The notes: generated by a model not told the origin, from the sequence alone. A stretch of 64,000 nt of DNA from Sphaerisporangium dianthi (GCF_042654065.1 NZ_JBHSFP010000001.1:186001-250000); one strand, 5' to 3'; counted from the stretch's first letter, positions 43,314-52,664 are shown. Translations and numbers: made by a program.

Positions 43314-44074
43314 CACGGCACCTGTACGCGGAGTGGACGAAACTCCGCACGCTGCCGGGAACCGGCCGGCTCCTGCTCGCACTCGTCATGCTGACCCTCG
43401 CCGTGAGCGTCGCGGCGGCCGCTGTCGTGTCCTGCACCTCGCCGGGCTGCGGCCACGACCCCGCCAAGATCAGCCTTTTCGGCATCCAAGCAGGCCAGGC
43501 GGTCGTCGCCGTCTTGGCCGTGCTGGCGATCAGCGGCGAGTTCGGCACCGGCATGATCCGCACCACTCTGGCGGCGATGCCGGGACGGATCGGCGTCCTG
43601 GCCGCCAAGGCCGTCATCCTCACCGGGCTGACGCTGGCCGCGGGGAGCGTGGCCGTGCTCGCGTCCGCGCTGGCCGGGCGGCGGATCCTGCTCGACAACG
43701 GCTTCACCTCCGAGTTGCCGGCCCTCACCAGCGGGCCGATGCTGCGCGCCGCCTTCGGCTCGGTTCTCTACCTCGCGTTGATCGCCCTGTTCAGCCTGGG
43801 CATCGCCACCGCCGTACGGGACTCCGCCACCGCCATCGGCGTCGTCCTCGGTCTGCTCTACCTCCTTCCGGCCGTCATCCTGGTGGTCCCCGACGCGGAC
43901 GTCGCCGAACTGCTGTGGCGGATCTCACCGATGAACGCCGGACTCGCCGTCCAAGCGACCACCCACCTGTCCAGCCTGCCCCTCAGCCCCTGGGCCGGCC
44001 TCGGCGTACTGGCCGCATGGGCCACCGCGGCACTCCTGGGCGGTGGGCTGCTGCTGCGGACACGCGACGCATGA
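43310..44074 (+). CDS. ABC-2 permease
   Basis: The 254-residue membrane protein begins MTRHLYAEWTKLRTLPGTGRLL, has six hydrophobic segments with the family motif LAISGEFGTGMIRTTLAAMPGR, and ends LLLRTRDA. It partners with the preceding permease and ATPase. It overlaps the previous stop by 4 nt. It is similar in sequence plan to the orphan permease at 338-1117. Confidence 0.9.
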   Translation: MTRHLYAEWTKLRTLPGTGRLLLALVMLTLAVSVAAAAVVSCTSPGCGHDPAKISLFGIQAGQAVVAVLAVLAISGEFGTGMIRTTLAAMPGRIGVLAAKAVILTGLTLAAGSVAVLASALAGRRILLDNGFTSELPALTSGPMLRAAFGSVLYLALIALFSLGIATAVRDSATAIGVVLGLLYLLPAVILVVPDADVAELLWRISPMNAGLAVQATTHLSSLPLSPWAGLGVLAAWATAALLGGGLLLRTRDA

Positions 44075-44100
44075 GGAAGAAAGGCCCCCATCCGGCCAGG

Positions 44101-44191
44101 CCGGTGCGGCCGGCTCGTCGATCCCGAACGGGCGGGGCCGGCCGGGAGCCGGCCGGCCGGGATCGGGACCGATGGTCTCCGGGAAGGCCGG
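44101..44191. pseudogene. duplicated fragment of the VOC gene (37907-38530)
   Basis: About 91 bp match 38284-38375 in the same orientation (shared CGTCGATCCCGAACGGGC and GGCCGATG-type blocks, with scattered differences). It encodes nothing by itself. With the parent copy it brackets the two-component/ABC module as ~5.8-kb-spaced direct repeats. Confidence 0.8.
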
Positions 44192-44206
44192 AGCAGCGCT
44201 TCGACG

Positions 44207-44689
44207 TCATTCCTCGCCCGTGAACCACGCCATGACGGTGACGGGGCCCTTACCGGACTCGGCCTGGAACGCGTAGACGTCCACCTCGCGATCATCGACC
44301 TTTCCCGTGACGGCCGCGGCGTTCTGGCCGGGCTCGGCCTGCTCGCGGGCTTCGGCTTCAGGCAGGCGCGTCCATGCCGGAGGGCCGAACCCGAGCAGGA
44401 CTCTCTCGATCGACGGGCCGTACAGCTCGACCTCCACCCACGCGCCTCTTTCCGGAGGCTCGCAGCCGTGGCCGCCGTCGATGTCATCGGGCCGCACCGA
44501 CGGCAGGTACGGCGCGATGACGCCGGCCAGCCTGTCGTTGTCGGCGGCAGCCTGCTCGACGCATGCAGGGTCGGCCCTCATGAGAAGGAAGTCCAGGAAT
44601 GTCTGCGCCCGCACGAAGACGAAGGCTCCGGTGGCGACCACCACGCAGAAGGCCGCCGCGACGATGGTGTTCACCGTTCGTGTGCGCAT
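44207..44689 (-). CDS. hypothetical membrane-anchored protein
   Basis: The 160-residue protein has an N-terminal span (VNTIVAAAFCVVVATGAFVFV) and an outside domain containing PSVRPDDIDGGHGCEPPERGAWVEVEL, with two cysteines. I do not recognise the family. The ATG at 44689 is chosen because the membrane span follows directly; the ribosome-binding site is weak. Its first codons and upstream region (44669-44770) recur at 47614-47715. Confidence 0.65.
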   Translation of the reverse strand: MRTRTVNTIVAAAFCVVVATGAFVFVRAQTFLDFLLMRADPACVEQAAADNDRLAGVIAPYLPSVRPDDIDGGHGCEPPERGAWVEVELYGPSIERVLLGFGPPAWTRLPEAEAREQAEPGQNAAAVTGKVDDREVDVYAFQAESGKGPVTVMAWFTGEE

Positions 44690-44843
44690 CCTGTCGCCCG
44701 TCCTCAGAGTCGGCGGCGAATGCCTCACCATAGTCGCCCACGGCAGGCCGTCAGGCGTCAACGAACACGGCGCAGGGGCCGAACATCGGGCCTGTGTCGA
44801 ACGTGGTTGGTTGTGACTCTGTGGCCTGTGTTTCTATTCCGGA

Positions 44844-45389
44844 GTGAACATCGAGAGCTCCGAGGTGCCTGATGAGAGGCCGAGCTTCTGCGTCCGGCAG
44901 AGGGCTGATGGCGATGTCGAGGAGTGCGTGCGGGTCCTCGCGGAGGTCCATCAGCTTGACGGCTATCCGGTGAACTGGCCTGATCAGCCTGGCGAGTGGC
45001 TGTCACTCGGTCGCCTGCTGGGCTCCTGGGTCGCCGAACTCGAAGGCCGCCTGGTTGGGCACGTCAGTTTGTCGCAAGGCGGCGAAGGCGATCTGGCCCC
45101 GATGTTGTGGAGCGAGCGGAACGGGGCGACACGGGGTATGACCGCCGTGGTCGGCAGACTGTTCGTTGCCCCGCAGGCGAGGGGACACCGGATCGGTGCA
45201 CTGCTGATCGGCCAAGCAGTGGAGGAAGCGCGGCGTCGTGGCCTGCATCCGGTGCTCGACGTCGTCGCATCCGATACGGCCGCGGCAGCCCTGTATGAAC
45301 GGTTGGGCTGGAAGCTGATGGCTACAGTCGAGCAGCAGTGGAGCCCGCACCAGACGGTGGCCGTCCGCTGTTACGCAGCGCCATCGTGA
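44844..45389 (+). CDS. GNAT-family N-acetyltransferase
   Basis: The 181-residue protein shows the GNAT fold: CVRQRADGDVEECVRVLAEV at the start, motif A LFVAPQARGHRIGALLIGQAVEEARRRG and motif B DTAAAALYERLGWKLMA. It is a cytoplasmic acetyltransferase of unknown substrate. The GTG at 44844 has only a short CGGA next to it. It lies upstream of a transposase remnant. Confidence 0.87.
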   Translation: MNIESSEVPDERPSFCVRQRADGDVEECVRVLAEVHQLDGYPVNWPDQPGEWLSLGRLLGSWVAELEGRLVGHVSLSQGGEGDLAPMLWSERNGATRGMTAVVGRLFVAPQARGHRIGALLIGQAVEEARRRGLHPVLDVVASDTAAAALYERLGWKLMATVEQQWSPHQTVAVRCYAAPS

Positions 45390-45398
45390 CGTGGCCAG

Positions 45399-45596
45399 TC
45401 ATAGCCACTCGTTGATGGCCGCTACGAGGACGGTCGCCTCGTAGCGGACCGCGAGCTTGTCGTACCGGGCGGCCACGGCGCGGTGCCTCTTGAGGCGATT
45501 GATACCGCACTCGACCGCGTGCCGGGCCTTGTAGGTCAACTCGATCGGTACCGCAGACGGACCCGGATGCCCATATACATCAGGATAAGGAATCAT
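45399..45596 (-). pseudogene. IS5-family transposase C-terminal remnant
   Basis: The frame ends with ARHAVECGINRLKRHRAVAARYDKL and YEATVLVAAINEWL, the C-terminal part of an IS5-type DDE transposase. Only ~50 matching residues remain; the catalytic N-terminal part is missing and no terminal inverted repeats were seen. It marks a former mobile element at the edge of the defence-rich region. Confidence 0.8.
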
Positions 45597-45695
45597 CCGG
45601 CGGATTTCAGGCGCATGTCACTAGGAGAAACCGCGCGCGCAGGGCGACGATGTCGCGGTTGACTGGCGGCGGAAGCACATCGGAGAGAGGAACGC

Positions 45696-46277
45696 ATGGG
45701 CGAGCACGATGCCTTCTGGATCGACCACGGCCACGATCGCGAGCTCGCGACCGATGGGTCGAGCCACTACGCCGAGCACGTCCGGCGCAACATCGCGGCC
45801 TTCGAGGGCTCGTGGGGCGACATCGCGCCGGTCACCTTCGCCTGCGCCGCCTGGCGGCTCGCCATCACGCCCTCGCCACCGTACGTGCGCCGGCATCGGC
45901 GCGTCCTGTCCGCCGCCTGCGACCGCAACCCCTGGGACGGCACGCTGACCGCCCACATCCTGCTCGTGTCACCGCTGCCCGCCCAGCTCACCACCTCCCG
46001 CGAATGGTGGCGCGACCGCGGCTGGCGCGAGTGGCCGCAGACCTTCGGCCAGTACCTGGAGCCCACCGACCAGGACCTCACCCGCGCGCCCTTCCTGCGG
46101 ACCACCCTGCTCATCGACGCGCCCGTCCCCCTCCACGCCCTCCCGCCCGCCCCCGACGGCCCGTCCGAGTCCGTCCCCGACACCGCCCGCCTGGCGGTCG
46201 CCGCCCTGGCACGAGAGCTCAACGCCCTGATCAGCCCGATCATCCAGAGACTGGAGACCGCCCAGACACCCGGCTGA
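45696..46277 (+). CDS. hypothetical protein
   Basis: The 193-residue protein begins MGEHDAFWIDHGHDRELATDG and contains Trp-rich segments (EWWRDRGWREWPQTFGQYLEP). There is no signal or membrane segment. GGAGAGAGGA lies 5 nt upstream, so expression is likely. No family recognised. It sits 203 bp upstream of an ADP-ribosylglycohydrolase on the same strand. Confidence 0.7.
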   Translation: MGEHDAFWIDHGHDRELATDGSSHYAEHVRRNIAAFEGSWGDIAPVTFACAAWRLAITPSPPYVRRHRRVLSAACDRNPWDGTLTAHILLVSPLPAQLTTSREWWRDRGWREWPQTFGQYLEPTDQDLTRAPFLRTTLLIDAPVPLHALPPAPDGPSESVPDTARLAVAALARELNALISPIIQRLETAQTPG

Positions 46278-46479
46278 CCGGACGCCTGCCCTCGCACTCA
46301 GCGGAAGCGCGACCGTCACGACGGCCCCCCGCCGCGTCCGGCCGCAGACCGTACAGCCTTCGTACGCCGCGCACGAGCTCCTTGAGCTGACGTCGGTCGC
46401 GACTTCCTTGAGCTGACACCGGCCGCGACCGCTTCTGCCGGTACGGTCGGGGTCAGCCGGGCGGGAGGAGATCACCATC

Positions 46480-47571
46480 GTGCGCGGAGCCGAGCACAGT
46501 GAGGTGACGTTCGAGAGCAGAGTGCGCGGCTGCCTGCTCGGCGGGGCGATCGGCGACGCGCTCGGCGCGCCCGTCAAGTTCGACTCCATCGCCGACATCC
46601 GTCACCACCACGGTCCGGCGGGACTGACGGACCTCGTCGCCGACTGGCAAGGCGAGATCGGGCTGGTCACCGACGACACCCAGATGGCCATGTTCACCGT
46701 CGAGGGACTGATCCGCGCCGACGTGCGGTCACGGCAGCGGGGCTTCGCCTCCGAGGTCGAGGTCGTGCGGCACGCGTACCTGCGCTGGCTCGACACCCAG
46801 TGGCACACCGCACCGCCACCCGCGGACGAACTGGTGCGTACCGGATGGCTGCGGGAACAGCCCTGGCTGTACTCGCGCCGAGCACCGAGCGACACCTGCC
46901 TCTCCGGCCTGCGCCACTCGCCCGGCCCGAAGACCGCCCCGGGCGAGCCCGGTGCGATCAATCCCGGCTCCAAGGGATGCGCCGCCGTCACGCGCTCGGC
47001 CCCGTTCGGCCTGTCGGCCCAGGACGCGCGGACGGCTTTCCGCCTCGCCGCCCAATGCGCCCAGCTCACCCACGGCCACCCCACCGGCGGCCTCGCCGCC
47101 GGAGCCTTCGCCGCCATCATCTTCTTCCTCGGACAAGCTCACCCCATGGCGCAGGCGGTACGGCACACCCTCGACCTGCTCGCCGAGCACCCGGCACACG
47201 ACGAGACCACCTCGGCACTCGAAACCGCGATGGCGCGAGCCACCAAGCGAAACCCGTCCCCCGAGACCGTGGAAACGCTGGGAGGCGGCGAGATGGCCGA
47301 AGAGGCACTCGCGATCGCCGTCTACAGCGCCCTGGCCTACGAGCACGACGTCGAGCAGGCCCTGCTCCTGGCGGTGAACCACTCCGGCGCCAGCGACTCC
47401 ACCGGCGCCATCTGCGGCAACCTCCTAGGAACCCGGCACGGCGACACGGCCCTCCCCCAGCGCTGGCTCTCACCCCTGGAAGGCAGGAACACCCTCACCG
47501 AACTAGCCGACGACTACACCACCGAATTCACCGGCCGCCCCGTCCCCTTCACCAAATACCCCGGCTGCTAG
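46480..47571 (+). CDS. ADP-ribosylglycohydrolase (DraG-like)
   Basis: The 363-residue protein has the metal-site motifs of DraG/ARH enzymes: RGCLLGGAIGDALGAPVKF, TDDTQMAMFTVEG, THGHPTGGLAAGAFA and NHSGASDSTGAICGNLLG. These enzymes remove ADP-ribose from protein or other targets. The usual toxin partner (an ADP-ribosyltransferase) is not seen next door. The GTG at 46480 has GGGAGGAG 9 nt upstream. Its position beside the defence cluster suggests, but does not show, a role in immunity. Confidence 0.92.
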   Translation: MRGAEHSEVTFESRVRGCLLGGAIGDALGAPVKFDSIADIRHHHGPAGLTDLVADWQGEIGLVTDDTQMAMFTVEGLIRADVRSRQRGFASEVEVVRHAYLRWLDTQWHTAPPPADELVRTGWLREQPWLYSRRAPSDTCLSGLRHSPGPKTAPGEPGAINPGSKGCAAVTRSAPFGLSAQDARTAFRLAAQCAQLTHGHPTGGLAAGAFAAIIFFLGQAHPMAQAVRHTLDLLAEHPAHDETTSALETAMARATKRNPSPETVETLGGGEMAEEALAIAVYSALAYEHDVEQALLLAVNHSGASDSTGAICGNLLGTRHGDTALPQRWLSPLEGRNTLTELADDYTTEFTGRPVPFTKYPGC

Positions 47572-47613
47572 ATGCCGCCCAGCCCGCCCACCGCTGGATC
47601 TTCAGGCGATGGG

Positions 47614-47715
47614 CGTTCACCGTTCGTGTGCGCGTCCTGCCGCCCGTCCTCAGAACTGGAACGAATGCTTCACCATAGTCGTCCGCAGCCGGGCGGTCGG
47701 CGTCAACGGAACACG
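47614..47715. repeat. duplicated 5-prime fragment of the membrane protein gene (44207-44689)
   Basis: About 102 bp match 44669-44770 in the same orientation (shared GTTCACCGTTCGTGTGCGC and CCCGTCCTCAGA). The fragment covers the first codons and upstream region only, so it is a dead copy. Confidence 0.8.
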
Positions 47716-47836
47716 TCTCGGGCGTCCCATAGACGCGCATGTGGTCCCGCGAAAGCCTGCTTCAGCACGGCCGGCGGATAGGTCTTTCGGAAGCGATCGA
47801 GTGGCAGGGACGATCATCGCGGTGGACAATGCCCGC

Positions 47837-48772
47837 ATGAAGGCATACGTCGGGGTGACCGATGGTGAGTGGTACCGCTTCCTTGCCGCTCGCCCGGCGT
47901 TGGCCGAAGTGAATTTCTGGCGACCCTCCGGAGCGCGCGAGTTCCGGGTTCTCAGCCCTGGCGAGCCCTTCTTCTTCAAGAGTCACCACCCGCACAACCG
48001 CGTCATCGGAGGCGGGTTCTACAGCGGCTTCGCCCAGCTTCGCGTGTCCGAGGCATGGGAGTTCTTCGGGCAGGCCAACGGCGCGGCCGATGTGGACGAG
48101 ATGCGCCGACGAATAGGCAAATACCGTAGCCGGCCGATCGCCCCAGGCGAGGACCCGGTGATCGGCTGCGTTTTCGTCCGCGACACACGCTTCTTCCCGC
48201 TCGACGATGCCGCCGGACCTCCACCGGACTTCGCCCCGAACATCGTGCAGGGCAAGGGGTACGACCTCGCGGTTCACCCCCGCGCCGACTATTTCCACGA
48301 TCTCCTCTTACGCCTGCTGGGAGCCCCCGTGGAGATCGACCTCTCCCAGCCATGGCACCGGGACGGCCCGGTATACGGCGATCCCCGCCTGGCCCCTCGC
48401 CGCCTCGGCCAGCGGTCGTTCCAGGCCGTGGTCCTCGGCGCCTACAACCGGCGCTGCGCCGTCACCGGCGAGAAGATCCGCCCCGTCCTCCAGGCCGCCC
48501 ACATCCGTCCGCTGTCGGCCGGCGGCCAGCACCGCCTCGACAATGGGCTGCTGCTCCGCTCGGACGTCCACACGCTGTTCGACCGGGGGTACCTGGCGGT
48601 GGACCCCGACTACCGGCTCCAGGTCAGCCCTCGCCTCCGAGAGGAGTTCGGCAACGGCGAAGAGTTCTACAAGCGAGCGGGCCAATCCATCACCGTACCC
48701 GAGCATCGCCGCGACCGGCCTGGCCGCGAAGGCCTCGAGTGGCACCTCAGCGAGGTGTTCCTGTCATCCTGA
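47837..48772 (+). CDS. HNH endonuclease with PUA/SRA-like N-terminal domain
   Basis: The 311-residue protein has an N-terminal sensing domain (MKAYVGVTDGEWYRFLAARP, FFFKSHHPHNRVIGGGFYSGFAQLRVSEAWEFFG) and a C-terminal HNH nuclease (CAVTGEKIRPVLQAAHIRPLS, HRLDNGLLLRSDVHTLFDRGYL, ~204-255) with the catalytic His residues. Nucleases of this type can be restriction enzymes for modified DNA. The ATG at 47837 follows TGGACAAT by 8 nt, so leaderless translation is likely. A decayed, internally deleted copy lies at 60095-60400. Confidence 0.88.
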   Translation: MKAYVGVTDGEWYRFLAARPALAEVNFWRPSGAREFRVLSPGEPFFFKSHHPHNRVIGGGFYSGFAQLRVSEAWEFFGQANGAADVDEMRRRIGKYRSRPIAPGEDPVIGCVFVRDTRFFPLDDAAGPPPDFAPNIVQGKGYDLAVHPRADYFHDLLLRLLGAPVEIDLSQPWHRDGPVYGDPRLAPRRLGQRSFQAVVLGAYNRRCAVTGEKIRPVLQAAHIRPLSAGGQHRLDNGLLLRSDVHTLFDRGYLAVDPDYRLQVSPRLREEFGNGEEFYKRAGQSITVPEHRRDRPGREGLEWHLSEVFLSS

Positions 48773-48835
48773 GCCCACGGTGTACGCATGTTCAGACCCC
48801 TTGACGGGCGTCATGGAAGAGCAGCAACAAACACG

Positions 48836-48996
48836 CTTCTACGCCAGGGCGTCCGGATGGTCGGGGCGATCCCGGAGGCGGCTCGTCCGTGCGCAGGCAC
48901 GAAGGTCGGCGATCTATGGGAGCGCCACCTCCAGCCAGTCCGCCGGCATCCCGATCCGCTTGGCGAAGTCGTCCTGCGTGCGCACCTCGCTACGGC
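48836..48996 (-). pseudogene. duplicated 3-prime remnant of the winged-helix protein gene
   Basis: About 161 bp match the 3-prime end of the gene at 51495-52664 (remnant reads SEVRTQDDFAKRIGMPADWLEVA, a stop, then IADLRACARTSRLRDRPDHP). The in-frame stop shows it is dead. With the parent copy it brackets the KAP gene as direct repeats. Confidence 0.85.
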
Positions 48997-49004
48997 GAGG
49001 ACCG

Positions 49005-51359
49005 TCAAGGATGGAATTTTCGCTCCTCGAGACCCCAGGCTCTTCTGAATGCGGTCACGGCGGTCCAGGCGATCCGCGAGTCCACCATGAACGCGTGCCG
49101 CGCGTTCGCCAGCGCGTCAAAGCTTCCCGGCCATTCCCGTCGGTCCGCGCACGCACGCGTGCGGTCGCCATCAAGTGAATCGCCGAACACCTGGTACAGC
49201 GTCGCACAGAAGTAGGCATAGGCGGCGAAGTCGAAACGGAACCGGGCCACGTCCAAGGGTTCACCGGGTTCGCCCTCCACCACGGTGTCGACGATCTCCA
49301 TTGGCGGTCTGCCCGCGCCACCTCCATGGCCGATGTCGTAAAGAACCTGTTCGAGGTGCCTAGCCTCGCTCGAGCGGGCGACGCTCAACGCATGCCCGAT
49401 GGCCCGGGCCTTACGGGCCAATTCGTCACGCACCAGCGCGGGGCAGAGGTCACCGAGCGAGGGTTGGACGGGCTCGGTCCCCTGCGTGGCGACGTCTTCC
49501 ATCACCAACACGTACTGATTCGCGTCCATTGTTTCCATGGGCTGCTCATCGATACGCCGCACCATCATGGAGTTACCGATGCGCACCAACTGACGCGCCG
49601 ACCGGATCAGGTCACGGGCCAACCCACCCGACATCACATGGCACAGAGCGATGTACGGCTCGCTCAACCCGATGACTCGGCGGTACAGGAGCCTGCGGCT
49701 TTCCGCATAGTCGAGTAGGCCAACGCGCACGATCTCGTCGAAGGAGCTGTCGAAGGCGTCTCTCACCGGGATCCCTCGTCGTTCGAAGGCCATGAGAGCG
49801 TCGTCGGACACCGAGATCATGAAGTAGACGTGTGGCACGCCGAAGATGCCCTTGATCTCGTTGAGAAACCGTTCGGCCTGATCGGCAGATCCGATCTTGT
49901 CGAGCTCGTCGACCCCGACGAACACGTTCTGCCCCTGCGAGTGTGCGAACGTGGCGACACGGTGGGCGAAGGACCGGAACTGTTCCACTACCTCGGGATA
50001 ACTGAGAGGTTGTTCCGCCTGGGTGAGACTCCCGGACACCTGACCCTCGACGCCTGTGAGGAGCTTTATGCCGCTTGCCCATCCCAGACTGCGCGACTGC
50101 AGGAATCGCACCCTGAGCAGGTTCCGCCGTGCGGCGGTCACGATGCCGGCCCGGCCACGGTCGGACGCCCGCCGCGACCGTGAGATGACACCGCTCAACC
50201 AGTTCGCATATCGCAGCAGTCCGAACAGGCCGATCGCCGACGCCAGCGCGACGATCCATCGTTCCTGCACACCCATATACGCCGCGACCGGCTCTCTCAG
50301 CCAGAGCAAGACGACGACGATGAGACCGTAACGGATGACCATCTGGACCAGTTCGGCCAGGATCCGCCAGAGACGGCGCGCGCATCGCCGGAACACGGCT
50401 TCGTCCGCGTCATGGCGGGCGGTGAAATAGGCGATGACGCTGCGGCAGAACGTGGCGAACAGGTGGAGCACGAAATCACGCGCCGCGTAGTCGACGGGGG
50501 CGGAAACCATGCATCGCAGGCCTTCCCCCTTCCAGCCGGGAACAGGACCACCGAGATCAGCCACCGGTGACGTCGGGGCGCAATATTGCCGGACGATCGT
50601 CGACTTGCCCGACCCTCGAGGACCGGCGATGCCGAGGCTGATCCCCGACACTCCCCTGATCAACGTTTCGACCTCTTCGACGGTGCGGGTGCTCACGTTG
50701 TACGTGCTGTCGTGAACCTCGCTCAGGCCGGGGCTACTGATGACCGAGAAGGCATGGTCGAACCGGCCGCCCCGTATGGTGTTGATGAGGATCCTCACCT
50801 GCGCGAGGAGTTCAACCCGGGTCACCTCACCAATCAGACGGTCACGCCCGAGAACCAGCGCCGAGCTCATGCCCGGGATCATCTCTCCCAGCAGGACCCT
50901 TTTCCCGAAGGACCCGATGCGCAGGCGAAACAGCCATCGCGTCATGATGGCCGCGGTCACAGCCGTCCCTCCCGCCCAGAACCCGATCCACGACCAGTCC
51001 CACCACCGCGCCACGGCGCCACAGAGGATCATCAGCGCCCCAGCGCAAGCGATCCCGCGCCTCACCCACGTCAGCCTCATCCCGTCCAGTTCGTCAGCCA
51101 GATCCTGACCTGCGCCCTTCCCGTCACCCGCATTCGCATACTTCGAGAACTCGGCCACGTAGGCTGCGTATTCAAGTGGCGCGAGGCTCAGAACCCGATG
51201 GGCATCGACCAGCAGCGGCGACCGAACAGCGCTCCCGGGTATACCGAAGTCCTCCAGCGCTCCCTTGATCTCCGGCCGCGACGGCACACGATCCAGCGCG
51301 GTCATGTACATGTCGAAAAGCGCGGGATCTTTGTACAGGGGATTTTCATCGACCCGCAT
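49005..51359 (-). CDS. KAP-family membrane P-loop NTPase
   Basis: The 784-residue protein has two membrane spans near 105-150, Walker A (IAGPRGSGKSTIV, ~247) and two further spans near 345-390 (RYGLIVVVLLWL, WIVALASAIGLFGLL). Walker B (VFVGVDELDKI, ~480) follows, then DDALMAFERRGIP. Membrane segments inserted between Walker A and B mark the KAP family (PifA, Kidins220), several of which act in phage exclusion. The C-terminal region has no known domain. It lies 135 bp downstream of the winged-helix gene and is probably part of the defence operon. GAGGA just upstream supports the ATG at 51359. Confidence 0.85.
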   Translation of the reverse strand: MRVDENPLYKDPALFDMYMTALDRVPSRPEIKGALEDFGIPGSAVRSPLLVDAHRVLSLAPLEYAAYVAEFSKYANAGDGKGAGQDLADELDGMRLTWVRRGIACAGALMILCGAVARWWDWSWIGFWAGGTAVTAAIMTRWLFRLRIGSFGKRVLLGEMIPGMSSALVLGRDRLIGEVTRVELLAQVRILINTIRGGRFDHAFSVISSPGLSEVHDSTYNVSTRTVEEVETLIRGVSGISLGIAGPRGSGKSTIVRQYCAPTSPVADLGGPVPGWKGEGLRCMVSAPVDYAARDFVLHLFATFCRSVIAYFTARHDADEAVFRRCARRLWRILAELVQMVIRYGLIVVVLLWLREPVAAYMGVQERWIVALASAIGLFGLLRYANWLSGVISRSRRASDRGRAGIVTAARRNLLRVRFLQSRSLGWASGIKLLTGVEGQVSGSLTQAEQPLSYPEVVEQFRSFAHRVATFAHSQGQNVFVGVDELDKIGSADQAERFLNEIKGIFGVPHVYFMISVSDDALMAFERRGIPVRDAFDSSFDEIVRVGLLDYAESRRLLYRRVIGLSEPYIALCHVMSGGLARDLIRSARQLVRIGNSMMVRRIDEQPMETMDANQYVLVMEDVATQGTEPVQPSLGDLCPALVRDELARKARAIGHALSVARSSEARHLEQVLYDIGHGGGAGRPPMEIVDTVVEGEPGEPLDVARFRFDFAAYAYFCATLYQVFGDSLDGDRTRACADRREWPGSFDALANARHAFMVDSRIAWTAVTAFRRAWGLEERKFHP

Positions 51360-51494
51360 GAATCCTCACAGAATCCCGTTCGCGTATCACCAGCATCCAG
51401 TCTCCATGGAAGTACCGTGACGAGACAGGCGCCGAGTCGCGCGGCGCACGGTGAGCTCTGACCGGTGTCGTGGTAGAGCGGTGACAGAGACCTT

Positions 51495-52664
51495 CTATGC
51501 CAGGGCGTCCAGATGGTCGAGGTGATCCCGCAGGTGGTTCGTCCGGGCATAGGCACGAAGGTCACTGATCGAGGGGGCCGCCACCTCCAGCCGGTCCGCC
51601 AGCATCCCGACCCGCTCGGCGAGGTCGTCCTGCGTGCGCACCTCGCTCAGGCGAGCCATTCCGAGGGCCCGTTCGGCGACGGCCCGGCCGCGCACATCGG
51701 CGTCGTCGCACCAGAGCTGCAGGAAGTGGTATTTGCGCAGCTGGAAGGAGCCGACGCTGCTGAGCGAGAGCTTTGGGGCACCGCTGAACGCCGCTGGTAG
51801 CAAGGTCACCCGCCAAACGCCGTTCCGCAGTTGCAGGAGCCGTCCCGGGCCGAGCTTGCTGTCGGCGAGCCATTCGGTCCACAGCTCGCGGGCGTTCTGC
51901 CGGGTCTCCGCGTCGATCTTGGCGTGGATGGATGGGACATCCCCGCAGATCTCTTCGAGGAAGATGTCCCGCTCATCGCCGACCGCCGTATAAGCGAGCA
52001 GCGAGCGCTTTTCCGTCTCGATGAGGTAGGCGGGCAGGTACGCGTCCTGGGCGGCGACGGTCGTGATGTCCCTGAGACGGTTCGGCAGGTTGTACTCGGT
52101 GCGGTCGGGGCGGGCGGCCAGCGTGTCGACGATCTGCGGCTGGAACGCCGTGGCCGCGAACAGGGAAAGGAACCGGGACCGGTCGGCGAGCATGTGGTCG
52201 GGTATCCGTGGTTCCGGCAGCACATGCAGCGAACCGTGGTGGTAGCGCCGGGGCAGGGGCCGGCCGGTGAAGCGTTCGATGAGCACCTTCTGCCTGCTCT
52301 CCTTCGGCGTCAACCGAACACCTGCTCTTAAGGACTGAAAGCCGAGTTCGGTGAGCCGCACGTGACCATCGTCGACCGTGAGATGGCCGATCACGCCGAG
52401 AAAGGCCAGGCAACGATCCACCAGTGCGGGCTGCAGGCCGAAGAAGCGGGCCAGCTCGTCTGGACTGTCCACGCCTCCCTCGACGACGGCACGCACGAGG
52501 AAACGGTCGATGACCTCGTACGCCTGCTCCTCGTAGATGTTGGCGCTGATCTCCACCTGCCAGAGCGGCCACAGGACGGGGAACAGGCGCAACGGACGGA
52601 CACCTGGCACCGTCACGGCATGCTCCACCGCACGCCGGGCCGGATAGATGGCGCGCGAGGTCAC
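51495..52664 (-). CDS. unknown defence-operon protein with winged-helix-like N-terminal region
   Basis: The 389-residue protein contains IYEEQAYEVIDRFLVRAVVEGGVDSPDELARFFGLQPALVDRCLAFLGVIGHLTVDDGHVRLTE-type sequence (~43-105), reading like a winged helix. An uncharacterised middle and a helical C-terminus follow. No catalytic motif is visible. It begins with GTG overlapping the helicase stop (GTGA, 52661-52664), so the two are made together. It may be the target- or DNA-recognising part of the system. A dead copy of its 3-prime end lies beyond the KAP gene. Confidence 0.8.
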   Translation of the reverse strand: MTSRAIYPARRAVEHAVTVPGVRPLRLFPVLWPLWQVEISANIYEEQAYEVIDRFLVRAVVEGGVDSPDELARFFGLQPALVDRCLAFLGVIGHLTVDDGHVRLTELGFQSLRAGVRLTPKESRQKVLIERFTGRPLPRRYHHGSLHVLPEPRIPDHMLADRSRFLSLFAATAFQPQIVDTLAARPDRTEYNLPNRLRDITTVAAQDAYLPAYLIETEKRSLLAYTAVGDERDIFLEEICGDVPSIHAKIDAETRQNARELWTEWLADSKLGPGRLLQLRNGVWRVTLLPAAFSGAPKLSLSSVGSFQLRKYHFLQLWCDDADVRGRAVAERALGMARLSEVRTQDDLAERVGMLADRLEVAAPSISDLRAYARTNHLRDHLDHLDALA

